Assembly (NCBI GenBank): GCA_017448545.1
Contig: JAFSLH010000015.1
Span: forward strand, 1 to 51,793
Length of the DNA stretch: 51,793 nucleotides
Reading direction: 5' to 3'
Source of the DNA: Clostridia bacterium
GTDB taxonomy: Bacteria; Bacillota; Clostridia; Christensenellales; CAG-138
A program made the translations under genes and the position numbers. The notes beneath the pieces were generated by a model that saw only the letters and a program-made list of their open reading frames with translations, ran no database searches and was not told the origin of the DNA. Of this stretch, positions 18,015 through 26,272 are shown piece by piece. The stretch's first letter is position 1. Each line of letters begins with the position of its first letter.

Positions 18015-18914
18015 ATGCTGGATCCGAAATTGTATTCCGTCCTGCAGGTGTATGAAACACGGAGCTTTTCGGAAGCCGCCAAACGGCTTTCGATTACGCA
18101 GCCTGCCGTGAGCCACCATATCAAAATGCTCGAGGAGGAGCTGAACGTTCGGATTTTCGACCGGCGCAAGGGCGAAGTGATCGTCACGCGCGAAGGGGAA
18201 GCCGTCGTCAACTGCGCGAAAAAGCTGCTCGGCCTGTACAACAACCTCGTGCAGGACCTTTCGGACTCGAAGCAGCTGAAAACGCACCTGACCGTCGGCA
18301 TCACGCACACGGCGGAAAGCAATCCGGTTGCGGAAGCGCTGGCGCAATACTGCGCGACGCATCCGCAGGTCACGATCACGATGGTGACGGACACGATCGA
18401 CAACCTCTACCGGAAGCTGAAAAACTATGAGATCGACCTTGCGATCGTGGAGGGCCGGATTCCGTCCGACAGCGTGCATTATATGCTGCTGGACACGGAC
18501 TGCCTGATGCTTGCGGTTTCGGTCAATCACCCGTTCGCGTCGCGCAGCATGGTCACGCTGAACGAGCTCAAAAAGGAGCGCATGATCATCCGTCTGCCGA
18601 ACTCCGGCACGCGCAACCTGTTTGCCGCGCACCTCGAAAGCAACAACATGTCGATCCGCGATTTCAACGTGATCCTGGAGCTCGACAACATCGCGACGAT
18701 CAAGGATCTGATCCGGCGCGACTTCGGCGTTTCGGTGCTGCCCAAGAGCGTCTGCCTCGACGAGCTGAAGAAGAAAAAGATCGTTCTGCTGCCGGTCGAA
18801 AACCTCTCGATGATCCGGGAAATCAACCTGGCGTACAAGAGCGATTTCGGGTCGATCGAGCTGCTGCACGATCTCGTCACGGCATACAACGAAACGCGCA
18901 GCATTTACCAATAA
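18015..18914 (+). CDS. LysR-family transcriptional regulator
   Basis: This 299-residue DNA-binding regulator has the LysR winged helix-turn-helix at residues 1-60 (SFSEAAKRLSITQPAVSHHIKMLEEELNVRIFDRR). A periplasmic-binding-protein-like effector domain follows (THTAESNPVAEALAQYCATHPQVTITM, then LPNSGTRNLFAAHLESNN). LysR regulators usually control a divergent neighbour, here the MgtC/SapB gene, and often themselves. The effector is not predictable. The start lies at the GTGTCTTATG context without a strong Shine-Dalgarno sequence; the N-terminus agrees with the family. Confidence 0.92.
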   Translation: MLDPKLYSVLQVYETRSFSEAAKRLSITQPAVSHHIKMLEEELNVRIFDRRKGEVIVTREGEAVVNCAKKLLGLYNNLVQDLSDSKQLKTHLTVGITHTAESNPVAEALAQYCATHPQVTITMVTDTIDNLYRKLKNYEIDLAIVEGRIPSDSVHYMLLDTDCLMLAVSVNHPFASRSMVTLNELKKERMIIRLPNSGTRNLFAAHLESNNMSIRDFNVILELDNIATIKDLIRRDFGVSVLPKSVCLDELKKKKIVLLPVENLSMIREINLAYKSDFGSIELLHDLVTAYNETRSIYQ

Positions 18915-18930
18915 CCGCTCGGAAAAGGGT

Positions 18931-18959
18931 TGACATCCGATGGGTTGTACCCTATAATA
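18931..18959 (+). promoter_or_regulatory. Strong promoter of the pheST operon
   Basis: TTGACA (18931-18936), a 17-base spacer and TATAAT (18954-18959), both perfect consensus boxes. Transcription would start near 18966 and run into the T-box leader. Confidence 0.92.
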
Positions 18960-18965
18960 ATCGTG

Positions 18966-19212
18966 CGTTGAAGGTGTTTTGGTACCGTCCGAACGCAGCC
19001 AAAGAGAGCCCCCGCCGCGGCTGAAAGCGGGGACGCAGAGCACGGACGGGAAGTTTCGCCACCGGAGCATCCCCTTTCCTTCCGATTTGTCGGGAAAACG
19101 GGGCGCATACCCTGCGTTATCGGGGCCAAAGAGAAAGGCGTTTGCCTTTAACTTGGGTGGTACCGCGGAAATGTTTTCGTCCCATGCAGCAGCACGGGAC
19201 GATTCTTTTTTG
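18966..19212 (+). promoter_or_regulatory. T-box leader (phenylalanine) with terminator
   Basis: The canonical T-box sequence TGGGTGGTACCGCGG is at 19154-19168. A terminator stem CGTCCC / GGGACG (19179-19201) and a T-rich tract follow. Stem I contains an AGAGAG element, and the specifier region reads GGGAAGTTTCGCC (around 19048-19060). Both possible readings of the specifier, TTT and TTC, are Phe codons, matching the pheS gene 37 bases downstream. Uncharged tRNA-Phe should favour the antiterminator and expression. Confidence 0.95.
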
Positions 19213-19248
19213 GAACTGATTTTGCATCAAGATTCGTAAGGAGGAACT

Positions 19249-20274
19249 ATGGCAATTTCGATGGAGGAACTGCGCGAGCAGTTTTTTGAGAACCTCAGGG
19301 CGGCCGATTCGAGCGAGGCGTTTGAACAGCTTCGCGTTCGGTATCTCGGCAAAAAGGGCGAGGTCACCGGCCTTTTGAAGAACATGGGCGCGATCGCCGC
19401 CGAACAGCGCAAGGAATACGGGCAGCGCGTGAACGAGCTGAAAGCCCTCGTAGAGCAGGCGATCGCAGACCGCATCGCCGAAGCGCGGGCGAAGGACCTG
19501 GAAGCGAAAATTGCGCTTGCGCCGCGGTACGATCTGACCGCGCCGGTGCAGATTCCGGAAGGGTCGTATCATCCGATCACGCTGGTGCAGCGCGAAGTCG
19601 AGCAGATTTTCGCGTCGATGGGCTTCACGATCGAGGACTATGACGAGATCGTGGACGATTACCATTGCTTCGAAGCGCTGAACATCCCGAAGCACCATCC
19701 AGCCCGCGACATGCAGGACACCTATTATCTGACGAACGGGCAGCTTTTAAAAACGCATACGTCCGCCGCACAGAACGCGATCATGCGTAAGTACGGCGCG
19801 CCGCTTCGCGCGATCTTCCCCGGCCGCTGCTTCCGCAACGAGAGTACGGACGCCTGCCACGAAAACACGTTCTTCCAGATGGAAGGCATCATGATCGACG
19901 AGAACATCTCGATCTCGAACCTGATTTACTTCATGAAAACGATGCTGTCCGAAGTGTTCCAAAAGGACATCAAGGTGCGGCTGCGTCCGGGCTTCTTCCC
20001 GTTCGTCGAGCCGGGCTTCGAGCTCGACATCTCCTGCCTGATCTGCGGCGGCGAGGGCTGCCCGAGCTGCAAGAACAGCGGCTGGCTGGAGCTTTGCCCC
20101 TGCGGCATGATTCATCCGAACGTGCTGAAGGAAGGCGGCATCGACACCGAAAAGTATACCGGCTTTGCGTTCGGTCTCGGCCTGACGCGGCTGGCGATGA
20201 TGAAATACGGCGTGAAGGACATCCGCGATCTGAACAGCGGCAACCTCAAAGCGCTTTCGCAGTTTGTACGGTAA
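19249..20274 (+). CDS. pheS: Phenylalanine-tRNA ligase alpha subunit
   Basis: The catalytic alpha subunit of the (alpha-beta)2 enzyme charges tRNA-Phe. The 341-residue protein has an N-terminal coiled-coil arm, motif 2 (FPGRCFRNESTDACHENTFFQ) and motif 3 (GFAFGLGLTRLAMMKYGVKD). A CLICGGEGCPSC cysteine cluster in the loop before CGMIHPNVL is likely zinc-binding; I recall this insertion from many Clostridia. AGGAGG precedes the start. The pheT gene follows after 12 bases. Confidence 0.98.
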   Translation: MAISMEELREQFFENLRAADSSEAFEQLRVRYLGKKGEVTGLLKNMGAIAAEQRKEYGQRVNELKALVEQAIADRIAEARAKDLEAKIALAPRYDLTAPVQIPEGSYHPITLVQREVEQIFASMGFTIEDYDEIVDDYHCFEALNIPKHHPARDMQDTYYLTNGQLLKTHTSAAQNAIMRKYGAPLRAIFPGRCFRNESTDACHENTFFQMEGIMIDENISISNLIYFMKTMLSEVFQKDIKVRLRPGFFPFVEPGFELDISCLICGGEGCPSCKNSGWLELCPCGMIHPNVLKEGGIDTEKYTGFAFGLGLTRLAMMKYGVKDIRDLNSGNLKALSQFVR

Positions 20275-20286
20275 GGAGGACGAACC

Positions 20287-22653
20287 ATGAAAGTTTCCAT
20301 GAATTGGATCTCCGAATACGTTGATCTTTCGGGACTGGATCTCAATGATCTGATCCATCGCTTTACGCTTTCGACCGCCGAGGTGGAGGACGTTTACGAA
20401 ATGGGCCGCGACGTGAACGGCGTCGTCATCGCCGAAGTCACGAAGGTGGAGCCGCACCCGAATTCCAAGAAGCTGCATCTGGTGACGGTGAACTGCGGCG
20501 ATCACGAGGAGCACTGCGTTTGCGGCGCCCCGAACGTTCGCGAAGGCCTGCGGATTCCGTTTGCGCCGTTCGGCGCGTCGGTCGTCGGCATGACGATCGG
20601 GGAAGCCACGATCGCGGGCGTCGTTTCGCGCGGGATGTGCTGCTCGGCGCAGGAGCTCGGCATTGCCGACAGCTCTTCCGGCCTGCTGGAGCTTCCGGCG
20701 GACGCGCCGCTCGGCAAGCTGTTTACCGACGTGTACGCCGTGCGCGACACGGTGTTTGAAGTGGACAACAAGTCGCTGACGAACCGGCCCGACCTTTGGG
20801 GGCATTACGGCATCGCGCGCGAGTTTTCCGCGATTGCCCGCCGCCCGCTGAAGCCGCTCGACCTCGCCGATCTCTCGGTCTATGACAGCCTGCCGGAGGT
20901 TCCGATCGGACGGATCGACAGCGAGCTGTGCTACCGCTATTCCGCGCTGCGGATCGACAATGTGCAAAAGTCCGTCAGCCCGATCGACATGCAGATTCGC
21001 CTGTACTACTGCGGCATGCGCGCGATCAGTCTGCTGGCCGACCTGACCAACTACATCATGCTCGAGCTCGGACAGCCGACGCACGCGTTCGACTCGCGCA
21101 AGATCGCCGCGATCCAGGTGGAGCGCTTCCCGGAGCCGTTCCGGTTTGAAACGCTGGACGGCGTGAAGCGGAACATCGATCCCGAAACGCTGATGATCAA
21201 GTCGGACGAAACGCCGGTCGCAATCGCGGGCGTGATGGGCGGTCTCGACAGCGAGATCGTCGCCGACACGGATTCCGTGACCCTCGAATGCGCGACGTTC
21301 TCGGCGGTCTCGGTTCGCAAGACGTCCACGCGCGTCGGTCTGCGCACCGACGCTTCGATGCGCTATGAAAAGACGCTCGATCCCGAGCTGTGCAAGCTCG
21401 CGGCGGCGCGGTTCACCAAGCTGCTGCTCGGCATCGACGGCGGCGCGACGGTCGTTTCGCGGTTTACCGATCGGTACGGCTATCACTACCCGACGATCAC
21501 GCTGGCGTTCGATCAGGCGTTCATCGACCGCTACACCGGCATCAGGATTTCCGGCGAGCAGATCACGGATACGCTGACGCGGCTCGGCTTCGGCGTAACC
21601 CGCAGCGGCGACGATTTTACGGTGCTCGTTCCCTCCTGGCGCGCAACGAAGGACGTCACGATCAAGGCCGACGTCGTCGAGGAAATCACGCGCATTTACG
21701 GCTACGACAACTTCCGGATCGAAACGACGCTGAGCGCGCTGCATCCGGTTCGCCCGCTGCAGGTCAAGGCGGACGAGGCGGCGATCAAGGACGCGCTCGT
21801 CAAGCAGTTCGGTCTGCATGAAGTCCATACCTACATCTGGTGCGACGCGAAAAAACTCGCCGATCTGAACATTCCGCTGCCCGAGAACGTCAGCCTTCTG
21901 AACGGCATGAACCCGGACACGACGGTGCTCCGCAACTCGATGCAGCAGACGCTGCTGCCCGTTCTGAACGAGAACCGGTTCTTTGCGCCGGACTTCGGCG
22001 TATTCGAGATCGGGCGCGTCGTCGCCGGACAGAAAGCGGACGGCTCCTGCAACGAGCGCCGGACGCTCGGCGTCGCCGTGCAGTCCCACGCGCCGATCCC
22101 GCGGATCCCGTTCTCGCTGTTCCTCGACATGTTCTCGACAATGGTCTGGAACCTGCGGCGGCAGAAGGTCACGTTCCGTCGGATCGTGCCGACGTTCGCC
22201 TGGCAGCATCCGGCGAACACCGCGCAGGTGGTCGTCGCCGGCAAGCCGATCGGCTACGTTGCCGTCGTGCATCCCGCCGTGCAGGAAGCGATCGACAAGC
22301 GCGCGTTCCTTCTGACCGCAGAGCTTGACCTCGACGCGTTCGCCGAGATTCCGGCCAACGAGCTTTCGTATGAAGAGCCCTCGAAGTTCCCCGGCATCGA
22401 CATCGACCTGTCGTTCGCCGTCGGAACGGACAACACGTTCGGCGACATCGAGCAGGCGTTTGCTGCGCAGCCGAACGAGACACTGAAGAAGATTTCGCTT
22501 GTCGACGTGTATGAAGCCGACGGGCAAAAGAGCATTACGGTGCGGCTGCACTTCGTTTCGCCGGTGAAAACGCTGTCGAAGCCGGAGGTGCAGGCCTATA
22601 TTGACGGCGTCCTCAGTGAACTTGCAAAGAACGGAATCGTATTGAGAGGGTAA
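20287..22653 (+). CDS. pheT: Phenylalanine-tRNA ligase beta subunit
   Basis: The 788-residue partner of PheS has the full domain set: N-terminal EMAP-like tRNA-binding domain (about residues 40-150), B3/B4 editing domain that hydrolyses mischarged Tyr-tRNA-Phe (about 210-380), B5 domain (about 405-475), inactive synthetase-like core, and C-terminal FDX-ACB anticodon-binding domain (about 695-788, starting KFPGIDIDLSFAVG). The length is normal. AAGGAGG lies 7 bases before the start, and nadE follows after 4 bases in the same transcript, under T-box control. Confidence 0.98.
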   Translation: MKVSMNWISEYVDLSGLDLNDLIHRFTLSTAEVEDVYEMGRDVNGVVIAEVTKVEPHPNSKKLHLVTVNCGDHEEHCVCGAPNVREGLRIPFAPFGASVVGMTIGEATIAGVVSRGMCCSAQELGIADSSSGLLELPADAPLGKLFTDVYAVRDTVFEVDNKSLTNRPDLWGHYGIAREFSAIARRPLKPLDLADLSVYDSLPEVPIGRIDSELCYRYSALRIDNVQKSVSPIDMQIRLYYCGMRAISLLADLTNYIMLELGQPTHAFDSRKIAAIQVERFPEPFRFETLDGVKRNIDPETLMIKSDETPVAIAGVMGGLDSEIVADTDSVTLECATFSAVSVRKTSTRVGLRTDASMRYEKTLDPELCKLAAARFTKLLLGIDGGATVVSRFTDRYGYHYPTITLAFDQAFIDRYTGIRISGEQITDTLTRLGFGVTRSGDDFTVLVPSWRATKDVTIKADVVEEITRIYGYDNFRIETTLSALHPVRPLQVKADEAAIKDALVKQFGLHEVHTYIWCDAKKLADLNIPLPENVSLLNGMNPDTTVLRNSMQQTLLPVLNENRFFAPDFGVFEIGRVVAGQKADGSCNERRTLGVAVQSHAPIPRIPFSLFLDMFSTMVWNLRRQKVTFRRIVPTFAWQHPANTAQVVVAGKPIGYVAVVHPAVQEAIDKRAFLLTAELDLDAFAEIPANELSYEEPSKFPGIDIDLSFAVGTDNTFGDIEQAFAAQPNETLKKISLVDVYEADGQKSITVRLHFVSPVKTLSKPEVQAYIDGVLSELAKNGIVLRG

Positions 22654-22657
22654 GAAC

Positions 22658-23413
22658 ATGGGATTTGATGTGGAACAGGTGAAGGCGGACCTGATTGCGT
22701 GGCTGCAAAACTGGTTCGAAGAGAACGGCCCCGGCTGCAATGCGGTGATCGGCATTTCGGGCGGGAAGGACAGCTCTGTGACGGCGGCGCTGTGCGTCGC
22801 TGCGCTCGGGCGCGACCGCGTCATCGGCGTGCTGATGCCGAACGGCGTGCAGTCGGATATTCAGGATGCGGAACACCTCGTGAAGCATCTCGGCATCCGA
22901 TACCACATCATCAACATCAAGGATGCGTTTGACGCGTTTGTCAACGGCGTCTTCTTCGCGGGGATCCAATTCTCGCATCAGGCGCGCGTCAACCTGCCGC
23001 CGCGGCTTCGGATGAGCCTGCTTTACGCCGTGTCGCAGTCCGAGAACGGCAGAGTCATCAACACCTGCAATCTCAGCGAAGACTGGGTCGGGTACTCCAC
23101 GCGCTACGGCGATTCCGTCGGCGACGTTTGCCCGCTCGGCAAGCTGACCGTAACCGAAGTCAAGGAACTCGGCCTTTCGCTCGGCCTGCCGCGCGAGCTC
23201 GTATTTAAGGTTCCGTCGGACGGTCTCTCCGGTAAGACCGACGAGGACAACCTCGGCTTCACCTACGCCGTGCTCGATCGGTATATCCGCACCGGTGAGA
23301 TCGACGATCCCGAGACGAAGGCGCTGATCGACCGCAAGCACAAGGCGAACCTGTTCAAGCTGCAGCTGATGCAGACGTTCCCCTATGCGGGCCCGGAGCT
23401 TGCGCAGCACTGA
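22658..23413 (+). CDS. nadE: NH3-dependent NAD+ synthetase
   Basis: This 251-residue cytoplasmic enzyme makes NAD+ from deamido-NAD+, ATP and ammonia. It has the pyrophosphatase P-loop SGGKDSS (about residues 31-37), then RVNLPPRLRMSLLYAVSQ, TCNLSEDWVGYSTRYGDSVGD and SDGLSGKTDEDNLGFTY. No glutaminase domain is present, so ammonia is used directly. Its inclusion behind pheST, 4 bases from pheT, would tie NAD synthesis to the phenylalanine T-box; whether an internal promoter exists cannot be seen. Confidence 0.96.
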   Translation: MGFDVEQVKADLIAWLQNWFEENGPGCNAVIGISGGKDSSVTAALCVAALGRDRVIGVLMPNGVQSDIQDAEHLVKHLGIRYHIINIKDAFDAFVNGVFFAGIQFSHQARVNLPPRLRMSLLYAVSQSENGRVINTCNLSEDWVGYSTRYGDSVGDVCPLGKLTVTEVKELGLSLGLPRELVFKVPSDGLSGKTDEDNLGFTYAVLDRYIRTGEIDDPETKALIDRKHKANLFKLQLMQTFPYAGPELAQH

Positions 23414-23450
23414 ACCGGCGTTCTGTCAAGAAAATGTAAAAAATATGCGA

Positions 23451-23480
23451 AAAAACGGTTGCGCTGCAGCCGTTTTTCTG
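23451..23480 (+). terminator. Terminator of the pheST-nadE operon
   Basis: AACGGTTGC and GCAGCCGTT form a stem with one wobble, followed by TTTTTC. It shares bases with the next promoter (23459-23487). Confidence 0.75.
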
Positions 23481-23487
23481 TTATACT
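23459..23487 (+). promoter_or_regulatory. Promoter of the cytidylate-kinase-like gene, overlapping a terminator
   Basis: TTGCGC (23459-23464), a 17-base spacer and TATACT (23482-23487) in a CTGTTATACT context. The -35 box is inside the terminator stem of the upstream operon. Confidence 0.7.
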
Positions 23488-23517
23488 GAATGAGAGTGTG
23501 GGAAAGAAGGGATCACG

Positions 23518-24135
23518 ATGGCATACCGGATCATTACCATCAGCCGCCAGTTCGGCAGCGGCGGCAGAAGCATCGGAAAGAAGCTTGCGGAACGGCTCGG
23601 GTTCGCGTATTACGACAAAGAGCTCGTGAAGCAGGTTTCGCTTGCGACCGGATTTTCCCCCGAATACATTGAGGAGCGCGGCGAGTATGCGCAGAGCCGG
23701 AGCAAGCTTTCCTACCTGTTCACGACGGTCGGCGCCGTCGGCGTGATGAACGGCATGACGCCCTCCGATTACCTCTATACGATGCAGCGGAAGGTGATTT
23801 TGGACCTTGCCGAACAGGGCGACTGCGTGATCGTCGGGCGCTGCGCGGACTATATCCTGCGCGATCGGCCGGACACGTTGCATTCGTTCATCCACGCCCC
23901 CGTCCCCTACCGCGCCGAGCGCATCGTGCGGCTGTACGGCGAATCGGAGCATTCGCCGGAAAAGCGCCTTTCCGACAAGGACGGCAAGCGCCGCGTCAAT
24001 TATGAGCATTTCACCGGCCGGCCCTGGGGCGCGGCGGAGAACTACGATATCTCGCTCAACTCGGCCGCGATCGGCGAGGACAACTGCGTGGAGCTTCTCT
24101 ACCGGATCGTCACAAACGAGCAAAAGCCCTGCTGA
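23518..24135 (+). CDS. Cytidylate kinase-like family protein
   Basis: The 205-residue protein has an N-terminal P-loop, ISRQFGSGGRSIGKKLAERLG, a substrate region AYYDKELVKQVS and the downstream VIVGRCADYIL. This pattern defines the cytidylate kinase-like (AAA_26) family of Clostridia. It is related to CMP kinase, but family members often lack proven CMP kinase activity, so I avoid the cmk symbol. It has its own promoter and ends just before a hairpin and repeat array shared with the convergent transporter operon. Confidence 0.85.
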   Translation: MAYRIITISRQFGSGGRSIGKKLAERLGFAYYDKELVKQVSLATGFSPEYIEERGEYAQSRSKLSYLFTTVGAVGVMNGMTPSDYLYTMQRKVILDLAEQGDCVIVGRCADYILRDRPDTLHSFIHAPVPYRAERIVRLYGESEHSPEKRLSDKDGKRRVNYEHFTGRPWGAAENYDISLNSAAIGEDNCVELLYRIVTNEQKPC

Positions 24136-24146
24136 AAAAGCAAACG

Positions 24147-24186
24147 ACAAGGGGCTGTTCATAAATGATTTTGAACAGCCCCTTGT
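24147..24186. terminator. Long hairpin after the cytidylate-kinase-like gene
   Basis: ACAAGGGGCTGTTC and GAACAGCCCCTTGT form a perfect 14-bp stem around 12 bases. No T-run follows, because the GTGAATT motif of the repeat array starts on the stem's last bases. It can fold on both strands. Confidence 0.7.
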
Positions 24187-24446
24187 GAATTCTCGCTTCG
24201 CTCCGTGAATTGTCCTTCGGACATGAATTGTGCCTTGCGGCACGCGAATTGACAAAGATTCTGCGCTCCCGGTGGGAGAAGAAGCAGAATCTTTGATAAC
24301 CGCTGTTCGCACGCTGCAGGCGATTGAGCCGTCGTGAAGATAAGGTTTCCGGAATGGAACTGTTTATCACGACCGCGTCAGCGGTCAATTCACGCGCTTG
24401 CGCAATTCACGGCGAAGCCAATTCACGCGGCAACGCCGCAATTCAC
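24185..24446. repeat. GTGAATTG / CAATTCAC micro-hairpin array (copy B)
   Basis: Left-arm motifs start at 24185, 24205, 24223 and 24244, and right-arm CAATTCAC motifs at 24386, 24403, 24419 and 24439. Spacers are short palindromes (TCCTTCGGA, GTGCCTTGCGGCAC, CGCGCTTGCG, GGCGAAGCC, CGGCAACGCCG). Between the arms lie the 43-nt hairpin at 24253-24295 and a core shared with copy A (GTCGTGAAG, TTTCCGGAATGGAAC, TTTATCACGAC). The element fills the convergent gap of 357 bases. No gene is visible. Confidence 0.8.
24253..24295. repeat. 43-nt double hairpin (copy 1)
   Basis: Arms CAAAGATTCTGC (24253-24264) and GCAGAATCTTTG (24284-24295) enclose CTCCC (24266-24270) and GGGAG (24274-24278). The same structure is at 51559-51601 with two compensatory base-pair changes. 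Confidence 0.75.
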
Positions 24447-24470
24447 TGTTAAGAAATGAATTTCTTAACA
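24447..24470. terminator. Palindromic hairpin after the ABC importer operon
   Basis: TGTTAAGAAA and TTTCTTAACA form a perfect 10-bp stem around TGAA, 22 bases beyond the ATPase stop codon. No T-run follows on the minus strand, so termination by this hairpin is uncertain. Confidence 0.55.
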
Positions 24471-24492
24471 CCCTCTCGCTTGTTTTGGAGTA

Positions 24493-25293
24493 TTAATCTT
24501 TTGTCAGCAGCGTCTGATCGCTTTCGAGCGCATAGCCCGCGACGGCGGCGAACCGCTCCATCAGGTCGCGCTTGGTCAGTCTGCGCTTCTCCTCGCCCGC
24601 GATGTCGAGGATGATATGGCCCTCGTCCATCATAATCAGGCGGTTGCCGTGCTTGATCGCGTCGGTCATGTTGTGCGTGATCATCAGCGCGGTGAGCTGG
24701 TTTTCGGCAATGATCCGATCGGACAGCTCGAGCACCTTGGCGGCGGTCACCGGATCCAGCGCGGCGGTATGCTCGTCGAGCAGCAGAAGCTTCGGCTTTT
24801 TCAGCGACGCCATCAGCAGCGTCAGCGCCTGCCGCTGGCCGCCGGAAAGCAGCCCGACTTTGACCGTCATGCGATCCTCGAGCCCGAGACCGAGAATCTT
24901 CAGCTTTTCGCGGTACTCCTCGCGCTCCTTTTTCGTTACGCCCCATCCGAGGCCGCGCCGGGCGCCGCGCCGCAGCGCGAGCGCGAGGTTTTCCTCGATC
25001 TGCATGTTCGCGGCGGTGCCGAGGATCGGATCCTGAAACACGCGGCCGATATACGCTGCGCGCTTATGCTCCGGCAGTGCGGTGATGTCGGCGCCGTCCA
25101 GTTCGATCCGGCCGCTGTCGATCGGCCAGACGCCCGCGACCGCGTTCAGCAGCGTGGACTTGCCCGCGCCGTTGCCGCCGATGACGGTGACGAAATCGCC
25201 GGGCAGCAGGTGCAGCGACAGGTCGGCGATCGCGCGTTTCTCGTTGATTGTGCCGGGGTTGAACGTCTTGTGAATGTGCGTCAGCTTAAGCAT
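24493..25293 (-). CDS. Aromatic amino acid ABC importer, ATPase (TrpZ/CD0873-system type)
   Basis: This 266-residue ATPase has Walker A (GGNGAGKST), Q-loop (RVFQDP), signature LLSGGQRQALTLLMA and Walker B (LLLLDEHTAALDP), with the H-loop in MITHNM. The HTAALDP form is typical of ABC systems with a PF04392-type binding lipoprotein. Its start overlaps the end of the permease gene by 8 bases, indicating coupled translation. The attenuator upstream of the operon points to tyrosine as the sensed and probably transported amino acid (inference). Confidence 0.92.
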   Translation of the reverse strand: MLKLTHIHKTFNPGTINEKRAIADLSLHLLPGDFVTVIGGNGAGKSTLLNAVAGVWPIDSGRIELDGADITALPEHKRAAYIGRVFQDPILGTAANMQIEENLALALRRGARRGLGWGVTKKEREEYREKLKILGLGLEDRMTVKVGLLSGGQRQALTLLMASLKKPKLLLLDEHTAALDPVTAAKVLELSDRIIAENQLTALMITHNMTDAIKHGNRLIMMDEGHIILDIAGEEKRRLTKRDLMERFAAVAGYALESDQTLLTKD

Positions 25294-26236
25294 GCGGCGC
25301 CTCCTTCCACTTTGCGCTCCGACGGAACGAAGACTTCGACTTGTCGCGGAAGTACGGAACGGCGAGGAAGATCGCCACGGTGATCGCCGTGAACAGCTTC
25401 AGATCGTTCGAATCGAGCTTCAGCCAGAGCACGATAACCAGCACGAGGTTGTACAGCACGCCGCCGATCACGACGAACGCCAGCGTCCAGAAGAAGTTCA
25501 GGTGCTTGCCGAGCAGCGCTCTGCCGATGACTTCGCCGATGATGACCGCGGCAAGGCCGATGACGATCGCGCCGCGTCCCATGTTGATATCCGCGAAGCC
25601 CTGATACTGTGCCATCAGTCCGCCGGCCATCGCGACGATGCCGTTGGAGATCGCAAGGCCGATCAGCTTCATGTTGTCCACGCTGATGCCGAGCGCGCGC
25701 GCCAGGGCCGGGTTGCTGCCCGTCGCACGGAGCGCGGAGCCCTGCTCGGTGCCGAAGTACCAGTACATCAGCGCAATGACCGCGAGCACGATCAAAAACC
25801 CGACGAGGATCGCCTGCGGAATGTGCCGCAGCGACAGCACGAGCGTATACCGGTCGACGCTGATCGCCTTGTTTGCCGACATGCCCATGATGTGCAGGTT
25901 GACCGAATACAGCGCGTACTGCGTCAGAATGCCGGAGAGGATCGCCGGGATGCCGAGCTTGGTGTGCAGAAGGCCCGTGATCAGGCCCGCCGCGCAGCCG
26001 ACGACCATGGCGATGAGGACGGCAAGCCACGCGGGGCAGCCGGAAAGGATCAGCATTGCCGCCACGGCGCCGCCGGTCGTAAACGAACCGTCAACGGTCA
26101 GATCGGCAACGTCCAGCAGACGAAACGTGATATAGATGCCGAGCGCCATCAGGCCCCAGATCAGGCCCTGCGCAATGCCGCCCGGCATGTTTTTCACGAG
26201 CTTTAAGAGGCTGAGCGAAGCGAAATACGCTCCCAT
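25286..26236 (-). CDS. Aromatic amino acid ABC importer, permease
   Basis: The 316-residue inner-membrane protein has about eight hydrophobic segments and the conserved GLIWGLMALGIYITFRLLDVADLTVDGSF start typical of LivH-like permeases from the TrpXYZ group (cited in part: DVADLTVDGSF). A second conserved block is ALRATGSNPALARALGI, which contacts the ATPase. AAGGAGA lies 9 bases before the start. The gene sits between the binding protein (36-base gap) and the ATPase (8-base overlap), with no internal promoter seen. Confidence 0.92.
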   Translation of the reverse strand: MGAYFASLSLLKLVKNMPGGIAQGLIWGLMALGIYITFRLLDVADLTVDGSFTTGGAVAAMLILSGCPAWLAVLIAMVVGCAAGLITGLLHTKLGIPAILSGILTQYALYSVNLHIMGMSANKAISVDRYTLVLSLRHIPQAILVGFLIVLAVIALMYWYFGTEQGSALRATGSNPALARALGISVDNMKLIGLAISNGIVAMAGGLMAQYQGFADINMGRGAIVIGLAAVIIGEVIGRALLGKHLNFFWTLAFVVIGGVLYNLVLVIVLWLKLDSNDLKLFTAITVAIFLAVPYFRDKSKSSFRRSAKWKEAPHA

Positions 26237-26272
26237 ACAAAACGTTCTCCTTCCGTGATCCTCGCGGGGGAA

